From Pusillimonas sp. MFBS29 (GTDB lineage: Bacteria; Pseudomonadota; Gammaproteobacteria; Burkholderiales; Burkholderiaceae_B), in the NCBI RefSeq assembly GCF_020687695.1, contig NZ_JAJEWL010000005.1, positions 239,010-303,009 of the forward strand: a DNA stretch of 64,000 nucleotides, written 5' to 3'. Shown one piece after another: positions 1-10,930 of this stretch (position 1 is the first letter of the stretch; each line of letters starts with the position of its first letter). The notes under the pieces were generated by a model that was not told the DNA's origin, ran no database searches, and saw only the letters and a list, made by a program, of their open reading frames with translations. A program made the translations under genes and the position numbers.

Positions 1-228
1 GAGGCCAACCACCATGCAGTCCCGGCGTCATCTCCGCGAGATGTGCTGCGGTTTCTGATGGACCAGCACGCACTGACGCAATCCGATTTACCTGAAGTGG
101 GTGGTCAAAGCGTGGTTTCTGGAATCCTGGCCGGACATAGAGCGTTAAATATCCGCCAGATTGCTGCCTTGGTCGAACGCTTCCACGTCAGTGCCGATGC
201 TTTTATAGCGCATCGAAACACAAAATAG
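1..228 (+). CDS. HigA-like antitoxin, C-terminal part (cut by window edge)
   Basis: The reading frame is open from the first base and ends with TAG at 226-228, giving about 75 residues of a longer protein. The visible part is a Cro/C1-type helix-turn-helix: the stretch LTQSDLPEV followed by a second helix ending in ILAGHRALN and then QIAALVERFHV. This order matches the C-terminal DNA-binding half of HigA-type (COG5499) antitoxins, which bind a HigB mRNA interferase and repress their own operon. The N-terminal part and any toxin gene would lie upstream, outside the window. A GTG at 43 could act as an internal start, but the family is about 120-140 residues, so truncation by the edge is more likely. 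The HigA call rests on motif resemblance only. Confidence 0.7.
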   Translation, partial: EANHHAVPASSPRDVLRFLMDQHALTQSDLPEVGGQSVVSGILAGHRALNIRQIAALVERFHVSADAFIAHRNTK

Positions 229-337
229 TCGATACTGCGACGCTAGTTCCCGCCCGGTACAATGAGTCAATGCCGCTGCGCGAAAGCGGCAGCCCTCGCA
301 CAACTACACTCATCGTAATTACGCCGCTCTATCCTTG

Positions 338-2959
338 ATGACGCAAGCCGATCTCTCCAAACACACCCCCATGATGCAACAATACCTGCGCCTTAAGGCC
401 GAGGCCGGGTCGCATCTGTTGTTCTACCGCATGGGTGACTTCTATGAAATGTTCTACGAAGATGCCGTGCGCGGCGCGCGTCTGCTGAACCTCACACTGG
501 CCAAACGGGGCACGTCCAACGGGGCGCCCATCCCCATGGCCGGCGTGCCGTTTCACGCCATGGAAGGCTATCTGGCCCGTCTGGTTGCCTTGGGCGAGTC
601 CATTGCGATTTGCGAACAGGTGGGTGATCCGGCCACAAGCAAGGGGCCGGTGGAACGCAAGATCGTGCGCATCGTCACGCCTGGCACCCTGACTGACGAA
701 GCCCTGCTGCCGGCCAAGGCCGATCGCATGATTGCGGCGGTGTACACGGCACGCGCCAATCGCTCGGAACGCAGCGGCTTGGCCTGGATGAATCTGGCCA
801 GCGGCGAGTTTTGGGTGACCGAATGCACCCCTGATATGCTGGAAACCGAGCTGCATCGTATCGAGCCGGCAGAGCTGCTTTGCGCGGAGAACCTGCACCG
901 TAATCCCGACAGTGGCATGGCACTGACTGCGCTGCCCGACTGGCACTTTGAAACGGATGGCGCGCGCGATGTGTTGCTGCGGCATTTTGCCGTGGATACG
1001 CTGGCCGGTTTCGGGCTGGCCGAGCTGCCGGTGGCCACTTGTGCGGCGGGCGCCTTGCTGCGCTATGTAAGTCGTACGCAGACGCAATCGCTGTCGCATA
1101 TTCAGACCATACGTGCGGATCAGGCGGGCCAGTATGTTGTGCTGGATCCGGTCACACGCAAGAATCTGGAGCTGACGGAAACCATCAGCGGTGAAGCAAG
1201 CCCTACGCTGTTCTCGACCCTGGATCATTGCCAGACCCCCATGGGCAGCCGCTTGTTACGCCGCTGGTTGCACCATCCCTTGCGCGATAATGCACCGGTG
1301 CTGGCACGTCAGCAGGTGATCGCTGCCTTTCTGTCTGCGCCGACCGAGGGCGATACACTGGATACGCAAACGCCACTGGATACTTTGCGCCAGATGCTGG
1401 ACCGCTATCCGGATCTGGAACGCATTGCCACGCGCATTGCCTTGCGTTCTGTACGCCCCCGCGAGCTGGCCAGCCTGCGTGAAGCGTTGGGCTTGCTGCC
1501 CGACATTGCCCGGCATCTGCAGCAGGCGTTTGCCCGGCAGCCTACGCTGGATGCCTATATTCATAACCTGAGTCTGGATCCTGGCATCAGCCAGTTGCTG
1601 CAGCAATCCATTGATCCGGAACCTGCTTTATTGATACGCGAAGGCGGTGTGATTGCCGCCGGCTACGACAGTGAGCTCGACGAGTTGCGTCGTCTGGCGA
1701 GCGACAGCGGCGAGTTCCTGGTTGAACTGGAAGCACGCGAACGCGAGCGCACCGGTATTCCTACCCTGCGGGTAGAGTTCAACCGGGTTCACGGCTTTTA
1801 TATCGAGGTATCGCGCGGCCAGGTCGATAAGGTTCCGGCCGAGTATCGGCGCCGGCAAACGCTGAAGAATGCGGAGCGCTATATCACGCCTGAGCTGAAG
1901 ACCTGGGAAGACAAGGTGTTGTCGGCCAAGGATCGCAGCCTTAGTCGCGAGAAGTGGCTGTTTGAAAACCTGCTGGAACAGCTGGCAGACTGTGCCGGCG
2001 CGCTGTCGCAGTGCGCGACTGCCCTGGCGGAAATCGATGCGCTGGCAGCCCTGGCCGAACATGCCCTGGCCAATGACTGGACGGCGCCGGAATTGGCTGA
2101 AGGCACCGAAATCACGATCGAAGCCGGGCGCCATCCCGTGGTTGAACATAGCATAGAGCGCTTCACCCCCAATGACTGCGAACTGGGCCCGCAGCGGCGC
2201 ATGCTGCTTATCACCGGCCCCAATATGGGTGGTAAATCAACCTATATGCGGCAGATCGCACTGATTGCGCTGCTGGCCCGCGTCGGCAGTTTCGTGCCGG
2301 CACGCTCGGCGCGCATAGGGCTGATTGATCGCATATTCACTCGCATCGGTGCAGCCGATGACCTGGCTGGCGGGCGTTCGACCTTCATGATGGAAATGAC
2401 CGAGGCCGCCTCGATCTTGTCGGCCAGCACACCGCAAAGCCTGGTTCTGATGGATGAAATAGGCCGCGGCACGTCTACTTATGATGGCCTGGCCCTTGCC
2501 TGGTCTATCGCCCATCGCTTGCTGACACATAATCAGGCGCTGACTTTATTTGCCACGCATTATTTCGAAATAACGCGTTTGCCGGCCGAAGTAGTGGGTG
2601 CCGCCAACGTGCACCTGGCAGCGGCCGAATCCTCGTCAGGCATTGTGTTCCTGCACGAGGTGCAGGCCGGTCCGGCCAGTCGCAGCTACGGTATTCAGGT
2701 GGCGCAGCGGGCAGGTATTCCTGCCGCGGTTATCCGGCACGCCAGTCGGGAACTGTCCCGTCTGGAGGCGCAAGGCAACCCCACACCGCAGCTGGATCTT
2801 TTCTCGGCAGCAGTCGATGCTGAAGCGCAATCATCTGCAACGGATAGCGACGAAGCCGCAAGTGCGCTGTATGCCGCACTGGAGCAGATAGATCCCGACC
2901 AGCTCACGCCGCGCGAAGCACTGGACCTGATATATCGCCTGCGTAATGAGCATCTTTAG
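338..2959 (+). CDS. mutS: DNA mismatch repair protein MutS
   Basis: MutS binds mismatches and small loops and recruits MutL in methyl-independent or methyl-directed repair. The protein is 873 residues (E. coli 853). The N-terminal mismatch-reading motif is visible as GDFYEMF, with the Phe and Glu that stack and hydrogen-bond at the mismatch. The ATPase core has Walker [10 protein letters not shown] at about 627-635, then STFMMEM, the Walker B/signature [12 protein letters not shown] and the FATHYFE motif. The C-terminal end resembles the short tetramerisation helix region. I chose the ATG at 338; a TTG one codon earlier (335) is possible. No strong Shine-Dalgarno is visible. A weak -10-like TACAAT lies at 258-263 without a good -35. 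The gene stands alone between HigA and cysJ. Confidence 0.98.
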   Translation: MTQADLSKHTPMMQQYLRLKAEAGSHLLFYRMGDFYEMFYEDAVRGARLLNLTLAKRGTSNGAPIPMAGVPFHAMEGYLARLVALGESIAICEQVGDPATSKGPVERKIVRIVTPGTLTDEALLPAKADRMIAAVYTARANRSERSGLAWMNLASGEFWVTECTPDMLETELHRIEPAELLCAENLHRNPDSGMALTALPDWHFETDGARDVLLRHFAVDTLAGFGLAELPVATCAAGALLRYVSRTQTQSLSHIQTIRADQAGQYVVLDPVTRKNLELTETISGEASPTLFSTLDHCQTPMGSRLLRRWLHHPLRDNAPVLARQQVIAAFLSAPTEGDTLDTQTPLDTLRQMLDRYPDLERIATRIALRSVRPRELASLREALGLLPDIARHLQQAFARQPTLDAYIHNLSLDPGISQLLQQSIDPEPALLIREGGVIAAGYDSELDELRRLASDSGEFLVELEARERERTGIPTLRVEFNRVHGFYIEVSRGQVDKVPAEYRRRQTLKNAERYITPELKTWEDKVLSAKDRSLSREKWLFENLLEQLADCAGALSQCATALAEIDALAALAEHALANDWTAPELAEGTEITIEAGRHPVVEHSIERFTPNDCELGPQRRMLLITGPNMGGKSTYMRQIALIALLARVGSFVPARSARIGLIDRIFTRIGAADDLAGGRSTFMMEMTEAASILSASTPQSLVLMDEIGRGTSTYDGLALAWSIAHRLLTHNQALTLFATHYFEITRLPAEVVGAANVHLAAAESSSGIVFLHEVQAGPASRSYGIQVAQRAGIPAAVIRHASRELSRLEAQGNPTPQLDLFSAAVDAEAQSSATDSDEAASALYAALEQIDPDQLTPREALDLIYRLRNEHL

Positions 2960-3085
2960 CAATGGCAGCGTTATATATGCGCAGCGATATAAGTACATAA
3001 GCGATATAGAAATAATAATCTAGTCGTTCGTGCGGGTGCTCAAGCTACATAGAATGGTCATAAGTTTATTGATCAAGAGCACACT

Positions 3086-4885
3086 ATGCTGGCACCTTCT
3101 TATCTGCCTGAGTCCAAACAACTGCTGGCCACCGAGCTGGTTGACGGGCTGGAATCCAATGCCTTGAGTTGGCTGTCGGGCTATTTTGCGGGCGTGGCCC
3201 AAGGCCGCCAATTGAGTGCACGGCCTGCTGTTGACAGCCCGCCCGCCCTCACCGCAGTTGCAGCCACCACGCAACAACTCACCATACTGTATGGCAGCCA
3301 GACCGGCAATGCCAAGCGTGTGGCAGAGTCGCTGGCTGAGCAGGCCCAAGGCCAGGGGCTGGCTGTGCGCCTGGTCCGGGCCGACCGCTACACCACACGC
3401 GAACTCAAGGATGAGCGTCTGCTGTATGTAGTGATCAGCACCCAGGGCGATGGCGACCCGCCTGACGATTCCCTGTCATTTGTGGAATTCCTGAAGGGGC
3501 GGCGTGCGCCCAAGCTGCCCGAATTGAAATATGCGGTGCTGGGGCTGGGTGACTCCAGCTATCCCATGTTCTGCGGAATAGCCCAGCGTATTGACGCTCG
3601 CCTGCAGGAACTGGGTGCAACGCGTGTACACGAAACCGGCATGGCTGACCTGGATATTGAAACCATTGCCCTACCCTGGCAGGAAGCGGCCGTACTCGAG
3701 GCCCGCAAGGCGCTCAAGCAAGCCGACACAGCCATTGCCAGCGTCACCACGCTGCATCCGAAAACCGCCATCGCCACGCGCGATAAGCCGGTGCTGGCAG
3801 AGCTGCTGCTGAATCAGCCGATCACCGGTCGTGGCAGTGATAAGGATATTCGCCATCTGGAGATTTCCCTGGAAGGCAGCGGGCTGAGCTATCAACCTGG
3901 TGACGCGCTTGGCGTATGGCCTGTCCAGTCGCCGGCGCTGGTCAATCAGGTACTGGACATCCTGAACCTGTCTCCGGACGAAACACTGACCATCGGCAGC
4001 GCCACACACAGCGTCCAGGAATGGCTGGGCCGCCATCGCGAGCTGACGCAGCTGACCAAACCATTCCTGGTTGCACATGCGGCACTGGCCAGGAATGACG
4101 AGCTGAACGCCTTGCTCGAGCCTGCCGCAGTGAACGAGCTTCGCACGTTAATGGACACACGGCAACTGGTCGACATTCTGAAAGCCTACCCCGCCAGCTG
4201 GACGGCGCAGGGCCTGATCGAAGCCTTGCGTCCGCTTACACCGCGCATGTATTCCATTGCCTCCAGCCAGGCTGTGGTGGAAGAGGAAGTTCATTTGACG
4301 CTGGCCAACGTGGCTTACGAATATGAAGGCGAAGCGCGCTGGGGAGTCGCCTCGCATTTCCTGGCATCGCTGACAGAAGGCGAACAGCTGCCGGTTTTCA
4401 TTGAAGAGAATCAGCGCTTTCGCCTGCCTGCCGATGAGTCGCTCGATGTAATCATGATCGGACCAGGCACCGGTGTCGCCCCCTTCCGCGCCTTTGTGCA
4501 GGAACGTAGCACCCAGAATGCCGCCGGACGCAACTGGCTGTTCTTTGGCAATCCCCGTTTCTCGTCGGATTTCCTGTACCAGACAGAGTGGCAGCAAGCC
4601 CTTGCCGACGGCGACCTGCATCGTCTGGACCTGGCCTTCTCACGCGATCAGGAACACAAGATTTATGTACAGGACAGGTTGCGTGAACGGGCCGCTGATC
4701 TGTTCAAGTGGATTCAGGGTGGTGCCCACATCTATGTCTGCGGCGATGCCACGCGCATGGCCAAAGACGTACATCAGGCCTTGCTGGATATCGCACAGCA
4801 GGAAGGCGGTCTGGACGCTGCCCAAGCCAAGGAATGGCTGGACGAACTGTCTGCCCAGGGGCGCTACGCCCGCGACGTTTATTGA
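3086..4885 (+). CDS. cysJ: Sulfite reductase flavoprotein alpha subunit
   Basis: This subunit carries electrons from NADPH through FAD and FMN to the CysI hemoprotein for reduction of sulfite to sulfide in cysteine biosynthesis. It has 599 residues, the same size as E. coli CysJ. An FMN-binding flavodoxin domain starts near residue 65 with the phosphate-binding loop YGSQTGNA. The ferredoxin-reductase-like half shows the FAD motif RMYSIAS and the NADPH motif GPGTGVAPFRAF, and ends in the typical YARDVY. cysI begins 11 bp downstream, so the two are co-transcribed. The 126 bp upstream holds two copies of GCGATATA at 2984-2991 and 3001-3008, possible activator half-sites. A CysB-type site cannot be assigned by eye. 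Confidence 0.97.
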   Translation: MLAPSYLPESKQLLATELVDGLESNALSWLSGYFAGVAQGRQLSARPAVDSPPALTAVAATTQQLTILYGSQTGNAKRVAESLAEQAQGQGLAVRLVRADRYTTRELKDERLLYVVISTQGDGDPPDDSLSFVEFLKGRRAPKLPELKYAVLGLGDSSYPMFCGIAQRIDARLQELGATRVHETGMADLDIETIALPWQEAAVLEARKALKQADTAIASVTTLHPKTAIATRDKPVLAELLLNQPITGRGSDKDIRHLEISLEGSGLSYQPGDALGVWPVQSPALVNQVLDILNLSPDETLTIGSATHSVQEWLGRHRELTQLTKPFLVAHAALARNDELNALLEPAAVNELRTLMDTRQLVDILKAYPASWTAQGLIEALRPLTPRMYSIASSQAVVEEEVHLTLANVAYEYEGEARWGVASHFLASLTEGEQLPVFIEENQRFRLPADESLDVIMIGPGTGVAPFRAFVQERSTQNAAGRNWLFFGNPRFSSDFLYQTEWQQALADGDLHRLDLAFSRDQEHKIYVQDRLRERAADLFKWIQGGAHIYVCGDATRMAKDVHQALLDIAQQEGGLDAAQAKEWLDELSAQGRYARDVY

Positions 4886-4896
4886 TCAGGATAGTC

Positions 4897-6597
4897 ATGA
4901 GCAACACCCTTTCACACCTTGAACAAATCAAAGCAGACAGCCGGCACTTGCGCGGCACCATAGAAGAAGGACTGAACGATCCGATTACCGGCGCCATCAG
5001 CGACGACGACAACAAGTTGCTGAAATTTCATGGCAGCTATCAGCAGGATGACCGCGACATTCGCGATGAGCGTCGCAAGCAAAAGCTTGAGCCCGCTTAC
5101 TCCTTCATGATACGGGCACGCCTGCCCGGCGGCGTGGTAACGCCTGCCCAATGGCTGATATTTGACGACATTGCCAGCACGTATGCCGGGCGCGGCCTGC
5201 GTATCACCACAAGACAAACCTTCCAGTGGCACGGCGTGATCAAGCACGACCTGAAGCCCACGATGCAGGCCATCCACAACGCGATGGCGACCACCATTGC
5301 CGCCTGTGGCGACATCAACCGCCAGGTCGTCAGTTCGGTCAATCCGCAACTGTCGAGCCAGCATCAGCTGGTTCAAGAGTGGACACAAAAGCTGTCCGAT
5401 CATTTCATTCCCCGCACCCGCGCCTATCATGAGATCTGGCTCGATGGCGAAAAGCTCACCGACGAGCCCGAGGTCGAGCCCATCTACGGCGACACCTATC
5501 TGCCGCGCAAGTTCAAGATCGGCATCGCCATTCCGCCCACCAACGACGTTGACGTATTCGCGCAAGACCTGGGGCTGATCGCCATTATTGAAAACGGCGA
5601 ACTGCAGGGCTTCAACGTAGCCATAGGCGGTGGCATGGGCGCCACGCACGGTGATGACACCACCTACCCAAGACTGGGCAGCCTGATAGGCTTCGTAAAG
5701 CCCGAGCAGCTGATTGCCGTTGCTGAAGGCGTGGTGACCTTGCAGCGCGACCACGGCAATCGCAAGGAGCGTCAGCATGCACGCCTGAAGTACACCCTCG
5801 ATCACCTTGGCCTGGAGTGGTTCAGGGAACAGCTCGAAGCCCGTTCGGGCGTCACCTTGCAGCCTGTGCGCAGCTATCATTTTGACCAGAATGGCGACCG
5901 CTACGGCTGGGAAGAAGGCGAAGACGGCCAGTGGCATCTGGGCCTGTATATTGAATCAGGGCGGCTGTGGGACGAGAATGGTCTGCAGCTGCAGACCGGG
6001 GTGCGCGAGATTGCCAAAATTCACAAAGGCGAGTTCCGCATGACCTGCAATCAGAACCTGGTGATTTCCAATGTGGATGCTGCAGACCGCGGCAAGATAA
6101 ACGAGCTGGTCGCCCAATATGGGCTGGATGGTTATAAGAATCAAAGCGGGATACGCCGCCACAGCATCGCCTGTGTGGCCCTGCCCACTTGTGGCCTGGC
6201 CATGGCAGAAAGCGAACGCTATTTACCCGAACTGTTGCCCAAGCTGGAAACCTTGCTGGACCGGCACGGCCTGCTCAATGAACCCATACTGCTGCGACTT
6301 TCAGGTTGCCCGAATGGCTGTTCACGCCCGTACCTTGGCGAGATCGCGCTGGTGGGTCGTGCACCGGGCCGTTACGATCTGCGCCTGGGCGCCAACTACA
6401 CCGGAGAAAGACTGAACGTCAGCTATCGCCAGAACGTCGACGAGGCAGAAATACTTGGTACGCTGGGTACGCTGTTCGCCGCCTATGCTCGCGGGCGTCA
6501 GCACGACGAAAAGTTTGGTGACTTCCTGGTGCGCAGCGAAGCGATTCCGGCGCCCTCACAAAAACTGATACCTATTGTGCTGGCAGCAGTGGTATAA
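4897..6597 (+). CDS. cysI: Sulfite reductase hemoprotein beta subunit
   Basis: CysI carries siroheme coupled to a [4Fe-4S] cluster and reduces sulfite to sulfide by six electrons. The protein has 566 residues (E. coli 570). The four cluster and siroheme ligands are present: Cys426 and Cys432 in CVALPTCG, and Cys471 and Cys475 in [10 protein letters not shown]. The frame extends further upstream, but ATG 4897 is the right start because it is preceded by AGGA and begins with the family N-terminus [12 protein letters not shown]. The longer version would run back through most of the C-terminus of cysJ. It is followed by a strong perfect hairpin (6603-6629) before cysG. Confidence 0.97.
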   Translation: MSNTLSHLEQIKADSRHLRGTIEEGLNDPITGAISDDDNKLLKFHGSYQQDDRDIRDERRKQKLEPAYSFMIRARLPGGVVTPAQWLIFDDIASTYAGRGLRITTRQTFQWHGVIKHDLKPTMQAIHNAMATTIAACGDINRQVVSSVNPQLSSQHQLVQEWTQKLSDHFIPRTRAYHEIWLDGEKLTDEPEVEPIYGDTYLPRKFKIGIAIPPTNDVDVFAQDLGLIAIIENGELQGFNVAIGGGMGATHGDDTTYPRLGSLIGFVKPEQLIAVAEGVVTLQRDHGNRKERQHARLKYTLDHLGLEWFREQLEARSGVTLQPVRSYHFDQNGDRYGWEEGEDGQWHLGLYIESGRLWDENGLQLQTGVREIAKIHKGEFRMTCNQNLVISNVDAADRGKINELVAQYGLDGYKNQSGIRRHSIACVALPTCGLAMAESERYLPELLPKLETLLDRHGLLNEPILLRLSGCPNGCSRPYLGEIALVGRAPGRYDLRLGANYTGERLNVSYRQNVDEAEILGTLGTLFAAYARGRQHDEKFGDFLVRSEAIPAPSQKLIPIVLAAVV

Positions 6598-6602
6598 CTT
6601 TC

Positions 6603-6629
6603 CCCCGGCCGGCATTTTTCCGGCCGGGG
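6603..6629. terminator. Perfect GC hairpin between cysI and cysG
   Basis: Two arms, CCCCGGCCGG (6603-6612) and CCGGCCGGGG (6620-6629), are perfectly complementary around the 7-nt loop CATTTTT. No run of T follows the stem, so it is not a classical intrinsic terminator. It could be a partial terminator or attenuator, or protect the 3' end of the cysJI message so that cysG is expressed less. The cysG start lies 42 bp beyond the stem. Confidence 0.5.
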
Positions 6630-6671
6630 CGCCTTCGATGGCAAATCAGGCACAAACATCCCTCGACCCCT

Positions 6672-8069
6672 ATGAGATTATTTCCCCTTTTTGCCGACCT
6701 GCGTGGCCGGCGCGTTCTGGTTGTAGGCGGTGGCGCAGTCGCCGAGCGCAAAATAAAAAGCCTGCTGGCCTCGGGCGCCCTGGTCACGGTCGGCACGCCG
6801 GAAGTTACCGCCACACTGGAACAATTGCAGGCCCAGAACCGTATCCAGAGACTGAACGGACACTTCCATCCCGACTGGCTGGCCGATATCTGGCTGGTTG
6901 TTGCCGCTACCGACGACAGGGAGCTGAATCGACGCATTGCGGAACTGGCCGACACACAACGGCTCTTCATCAATGTGGTTGACGACCCTGAACTGTCTTC
7001 ATTCCAGGTTCCGTCCATCGTCGACCGCTCGCCGCTGACCATAGCCATATCGTCGGCCGGCAGCGCACCGGTCCTGGCCCGCCGGGTTCGCGAGCGCATA
7101 GAAACCCTGTTCGACCACACGCTGGGATCTCTGGCGACATTGGCCGCCCGATACCGCCCCGCGATACGGCAGGCCCGCCCCGAGCTACGCCCGCGCCGTG
7201 AGTTTTACGACTGGCTGCTGGATGGCCCGGTAGCGGCTGCTTTACGCAGCCAGCAACCGGAACAGGCCGCACGGTTGCTGGAGCAAGCACTGGACCAACC
7301 ACAAGCCGCCGTCAGCGGTAAAGTGCTGCTGGTCGGTGCGGGCCCTGGAGACCCTGGCCTGCTTGCATTGAAGGCACTGCGCGCCCTGAATGAAGCTGAC
7401 GTCATTTTGCACGACCGCCTGGTCGACACCGCCATACTGGAACTGGCGCGCCGCGACGCCGAGCAGATTCCGGTGGGGAAAATTCCTGGCGAAGATCACA
7501 ATGCCACACAAGCCAGAATACACGCGTTGATGCTGGAGCATGCACAACAGGGCCAACTGGTAGTGCGCCTGAAAGGCGGTGACGCATTTGTGTTTGGACG
7601 CGGTGGCGAAGAACTTGAATTCCTGCGCGCGCACCAGATACCTTACGAGGTAGTACCAGGCATTACCGCCGCACTGGCCTGCGCAGCTTATGCAGGCATT
7701 CCCCTGACCCACCGCGATCACGCTCAATCGGTTCGACTGATCACCGCGCATTGCCGTGAAGACACCATGATCGAAGACTGGCCTGCCCTGGCACAGCCGC
7801 ACCAGACATTGGCTTTTTACATGGGGGTCAGTCAGCTTGATCGGGTGGCCGCACAGCTGATGGACCACGGCCGGTCAGGCGATACGCCCTTTGCCATTAT
7901 CGAGAATGGCACACGGCCATCGCAGCGCGTGCTGCATGGCGTGTTGAAGGATATGGGTCAACTGGCCCGCGAGCACCAGATCAAGGCGCCGGCGTTACTG
8001 CTGATAGGTGAAGTGACGGCGCTGGGGCCGACACTGGAATGGTTTGGCGCGGGCATTCCTGCCCGCTGA
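6672..8069 (+). CDS. cysG: Siroheme synthase, trifunctional
   Basis: CysG makes siroheme, the cofactor of CysI, from uroporphyrinogen III. The C-terminal half methylates it with SAM to precorrin-2. The N-terminal half oxidises precorrin-2 with NAD and inserts iron. The protein has 465 residues (E. coli 457). The NAD-binding motif [11 protein letters not shown] is near residue 17, and a Ser/Gly-rich [12 protein letters not shown] follows in the dehydrogenase/chelatase part. The methyltransferase starts near residue 217 with [16 protein letters not shown] and [16 protein letters not shown]. Location behind cysJI supports the assignment. Only 7 bp separate its stop from the convergent bamC stop. 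Confidence 0.97.
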   Translation: MRLFPLFADLRGRRVLVVGGGAVAERKIKSLLASGALVTVGTPEVTATLEQLQAQNRIQRLNGHFHPDWLADIWLVVAATDDRELNRRIAELADTQRLFINVVDDPELSSFQVPSIVDRSPLTIAISSAGSAPVLARRVRERIETLFDHTLGSLATLAARYRPAIRQARPELRPRREFYDWLLDGPVAAALRSQQPEQAARLLEQALDQPQAAVSGKVLLVGAGPGDPGLLALKALRALNEADVILHDRLVDTAILELARRDAEQIPVGKIPGEDHNATQARIHALMLEHAQQGQLVVRLKGGDAFVFGRGGEELEFLRAHQIPYEVVPGITAALACAAYAGIPLTHRDHAQSVRLITAHCREDTMIEDWPALAQPHQTLAFYMGVSQLDRVAAQLMDHGRSGDTPFAIIENGTRPSQRVLHGVLKDMGQLAREHQIKAPALLLIGEVTALGPTLEWFGAGIPAR

Positions 8070-8076
8070 AACCAGC

Positions 8077-9222
8077 CTATTGCATGTGCGATACCAGCAC
8101 ATTAATAATGCGTTTTGCTGTCTCGGTGTTTTGAACCTGACCGTTCTGGTCAAGTACCGTAACGAGCGAGCTGGAACCTTGGTCGGCTACGTGTATGCGA
8201 TAAGGAACCGCTTCCGCAGTATTGCGTGTGCCGAACAATCGGCCCATGAAGTTCTGTTGCACGATTTTCTCGCCGGTGTCGCTGTCGAGGTAGCGAATGA
8301 AGTAGTCGCCCGACGAGCGGTTACGGTCTTCCAGTGAGAAGCCTGCCGAATCGATTGCAACACCAACGCGACGCCACGCCCGGTCAAACGACTCGGCCAG
8401 CGTCAGCGAGGCTTGCCCTTCGACCGACTGTATTACCTGGGGTTGCCCGGCCGTACGCTCGGCTTGGGCGACCATGGCACTTGCGTTGCGCACATCGGTG
8501 CCCAGGTAAACCATCAGGCGCGCAAGCATGGCGGCGTTCAGGCCTGGATCTTCCTCGCCCTTGGCCCACTTGAACGTAGAGGCCACATCGCCCGAGCCGG
8601 CCGAACCGACTGCCGTTTCAACCATGTGATCGTGACTGATGTAAATCTCGGTCGCGCCATTCACACGTTCCAGACGGGTGCGGAAGCGCTCACGCTCTCC
8701 GCTGTCGTACACGGATTCAATGATGGACCCCAGCGCGTTGCGTATCCAGCCTTCGGGAATCTTGGCACGATTCTCGGCCCAGTCGGTTTCCATCAGGCCC
8801 GCGCGAGGATCTTGCGAATGGATGGTGAAGCCTTGCTCGCCCCAGAACTCGACAATCTTGGGGTAGACCTCTTCTGCAGGCTGATCAACCACCAGCCAGC
8901 GAAGGTCGCCATCACGCTTGACCTGAATACCATCGGTCTGGGGCAGGATTCGTTCGCTGGCGCTGGTATTCTGTTCCTGCTGCTGATTCTGAGCGTACTG
9001 ACTGAACGTTGTCGTACCTTCAGGGGCGCGATAACGGGCATCACGATTTGCCTGGGTCAGGTCAGGTGGAATGCTGAGCGGGTCTCCGGCAACCGTGCTT
9101 TTGTAATCAACGGCCTCTTCGGTGCCCAGTGCCTGGTTCAGGGTAGAGCAACCCGACAGCACCAGCATGCCCAGACCCAGCGTGATGCCGGCGCAACGTT
9201 TGTTCATACGCATATTAATCAT
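8077..9222 (-). CDS. bamC: Outer membrane assembly lipoprotein BamC (NlpB)
   Basis: BamC is a lipoprotein of the BAM complex, which folds beta-barrel proteins into the outer membrane. The protein has up to 381 residues. It begins with a lipoprotein signal peptide ending in lipobox LSGC; the lipidated Cys is residue 25 from the first Met, or 20 if translation starts at the Met at 9207. An extended Pro/Gln-rich region follows, as in E. coli BamC where this part lies along BamD, then two folded domains. The gene starts 1 bp after the dapA stop, the common dapA-bamC pairing, so translation is probably coupled. Exact start among three closely spaced ATGs is uncertain. Confidence 0.9.
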   Translation of the reverse strand: MINMRMNKRCAGITLGLGMLVLSGCSTLNQALGTEEAVDYKSTVAGDPLSIPPDLTQANRDARYRAPEGTTTFSQYAQNQQQEQNTSASERILPQTDGIQVKRDGDLRWLVVDQPAEEVYPKIVEFWGEQGFTIHSQDPRAGLMETDWAENRAKIPEGWIRNALGSIIESVYDSGERERFRTRLERVNGATEIYISHDHMVETAVGSAGSGDVASTFKWAKGEEDPGLNAAMLARLMVYLGTDVRNASAMVAQAERTAGQPQVIQSVEGQASLTLAESFDRAWRRVGVAIDSAGFSLEDRNRSSGDYFIRYLDSDTGEKIVQQNFMGRLFGTRNTAEAVPYRIHVADQGSSSLVTVLDQNGQVQNTETAKRIINVLVSHMQ

Positions 9223-9223
9223 T

Positions 9224-10129
9224 TCAGAGTAAGCCTGCTTCTTTCAGCGCAGCACGCACCAAGCCATGGTGCTGCTCGTGCAAGGCGGTTAACGGTAGGC
9301 GATAACCCAGCTGGGTAAGGCCCATTTCTGCAACGGCCCACTTGACCGGAATTGGATTGGACTCGATAAACAGCACTTTGTTCAATGTTGCCAGACGTGC
9401 ATTGAGCTGACGCGCCAGTGCAGCATTACCCTGGATCGCAGCCATACACATTTCGTGCATAAGCCGGGGCGCCACGTTGGCGGTAACCGAGATATTTCCC
9501 TGCCCGCCCATAAGCATCAGGGCGATGGCGGTTGCGTCGTCGCCACTGAAGACCTGGAATCCGACGGGCACGTCACGCAGCAACAACGCGAGGCGACCGA
9601 TATCGCCGGTGGCGTCTTTAATGCCGATGACGCCCGGCACCTGGGCCAGACGCAATATGGTGTCGTTGCTCATGTCGGCAACGGTACGGCCCGGGACGTT
9701 ATACAGAATGGCCGGCAGATCAACAGCTTCTGCGATGGTCTTGAAGTGCTGATACAGCCCTTCCTGGGTCGGCTTGTTGTAATACGGCACCACCGACAAG
9801 CCAGCCTGCGCGCCCACATCTTTGGCATGCTGCGACAGCTCGATGGCTTCGGAAGTGGAATTGCCACCGATGCCCGCTATCACAGGCCGCCTTCCGGCGG
9901 AATGCTCGACGGCAATCCGGATGAGCTCGACGTGTTCCTCGACGCTTACGGTAGGGGATTCACCTGAGGTACCCACCACGACCAGCCCATCGGTTCCCTG
10001 CTCGATATGCCAGTCGATAAGCTTTCGATAGGCATCAAGGTCGAGGCTGCCATCAGGCAGCATAGGCGTGATTAGGGCTACCAGACTGCCCTGGAAAGTA
10101 GGAATCGCAGAATCCGTGCTTGTTGCCAT
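9224..10129 (-). CDS. dapA: 4-hydroxy-tetrahydrodipicolinate synthase
   Basis: DapA condenses pyruvate with aspartate semialdehyde, the first committed step to diaminopimelate and lysine. The protein has 301 residues, normal for the family (about 290-300). Signatures are VGTSGESPT near the N-terminus, YNVPGRT with the catalytic Tyr, and GIKDATGD with the Schiff-base Lys. The fold is a TIM barrel. It sits in the minus-strand run yciO-like, M50 protease, dapA, bamC, and shares an operon with bamC (1 bp gap). A GGAG lies 12 bp upstream of the ATG, a rather long spacing. Confidence 0.97.
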   Translation of the reverse strand: MATSTDSAIPTFQGSLVALITPMLPDGSLDLDAYRKLIDWHIEQGTDGLVVVGTSGESPTVSVEEHVELIRIAVEHSAGRRPVIAGIGGNSTSEAIELSQHAKDVGAQAGLSVVPYYNKPTQEGLYQHFKTIAEAVDLPAILYNVPGRTVADMSNDTILRLAQVPGVIGIKDATGDIGRLALLLRDVPVGFQVFSGDDATAIALMLMGGQGNISVTANVAPRLMHEMCMAAIQGNAALARQLNARLATLNKVLFIESNPIPVKWAVAEMGLTQLGYRLPLTALHEQHHGLVRAALKEAGLL

Positions 10130-10205
10130 GATGAGAATGATCTCCTAGAACTCACCGTAAACGGGAACTTATCAACCCACAAGTTTACCGGATTAGCGGA
10201 CGTAA

Positions 10206-10856
10206 TTATAAAAACCAGCCAACAATTAACTGACCAAAAGCCAATATGGGCCCCAGCACGATCCAGAGCACGCCTGTCAGCATTAAAACTATCAGTATCA
10301 GCAGACCGTAGGGTTCAATCTTTGAAAACTGCCAGGCCATGCGGCTGGGCAGCAGGCTGAACACAATCCGGCCACCATCCAGCGGCGGCAAAGGCACCAG
10401 GTTCAGCGCCATCAGAATCAGATTTACCTGTATGCCGGCTATGGTCATCTGTACCCAGAAATCACCCTGACTGGCGCCGGCCTCAGCCAGCAACCGCAGG
10501 CTTAATGCCCAGATGATGGCCATGACCAGATTCGATGCGGGGCCTGCCAGGGCCACCCACAGCATGTCGCGCTTGGGGCGGCGCAGCCTTCCCCAATCAA
10601 CGGGTACCGGCTTGGCCCAACCAAACAGCAAGCCGCCGCCGCCCATCAGCTTGGTGCTGAACAGCAACACCAGCGGTACGACTATGGTGCCGATCGGGTC
10701 GATATGCCGGATGGGATTCAGGCTGATGCGGCCCGCCTGCCAGGCTGTCGGGTCGCCGAACATCCGGGCCACATAGCCATGTGCCGCTTCATGCAAGGTA
10801 ATGCCAAAGAGTATCGGCAAGGCATAAACCGTTATCGTTTGTATCAACGCATCCAT
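10206..10856 (-). CDS. Site-2 protease family (peptidase M50) membrane protein
   Basis: This is a 216-residue multi-pass membrane protein with the zinc-binding HEAAH motif around residue 22 inside a hydrophobic helix. A second conserved motif, NLVPLPPLDGGRI, contains the Asp that completes the metal site. A third hydrophobic segment, AGPASNLVMA, is typical of the short M50B branch without a PDZ domain. Family members cut substrates within the membrane, but the substrate of this branch is unknown to me. It lies 76 bp upstream of dapA and 74 bp downstream of the YciO-like gene, all on the minus strand, an arrangement common in Burkholderiales. Confidence 0.9.
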   Translation of the reverse strand: MDALIQTITVYALPILFGITLHEAAHGYVARMFGDPTAWQAGRISLNPIRHIDPIGTIVVPLVLLFSTKLMGGGGLLFGWAKPVPVDWGRLRRPKRDMLWVALAGPASNLVMAIIWALSLRLLAEAGASQGDFWVQMTIAGIQVNLILMALNLVPLPPLDGGRIVFSLLPSRMAWQFSKIEPYGLLILIVLMLTGVLWIVLGPILAFGQLIVGWFL

Positions 10857-10930
10857 AAATATCCGGGAAGATTGGCCACCCCGGAATGCCGGACCAGCCT
10901 GAGAAAAGCGCGCCTGAAGATCAAAAGGTG

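Noticed and set aside
6575..6982. Plus-strand frame of 135 codons over the start of cysG
   Set aside because: It overlaps the cysI-cysG hairpin and the cysG N-terminus in another frame and shows no domain.
8413..9318. Plus-strand frame of about 300 codons across bamC
   Set aside because: Antisense to bamC, no motif, no ribosome site; bamC has a lipoprotein signal and the correct neighbour dapA.
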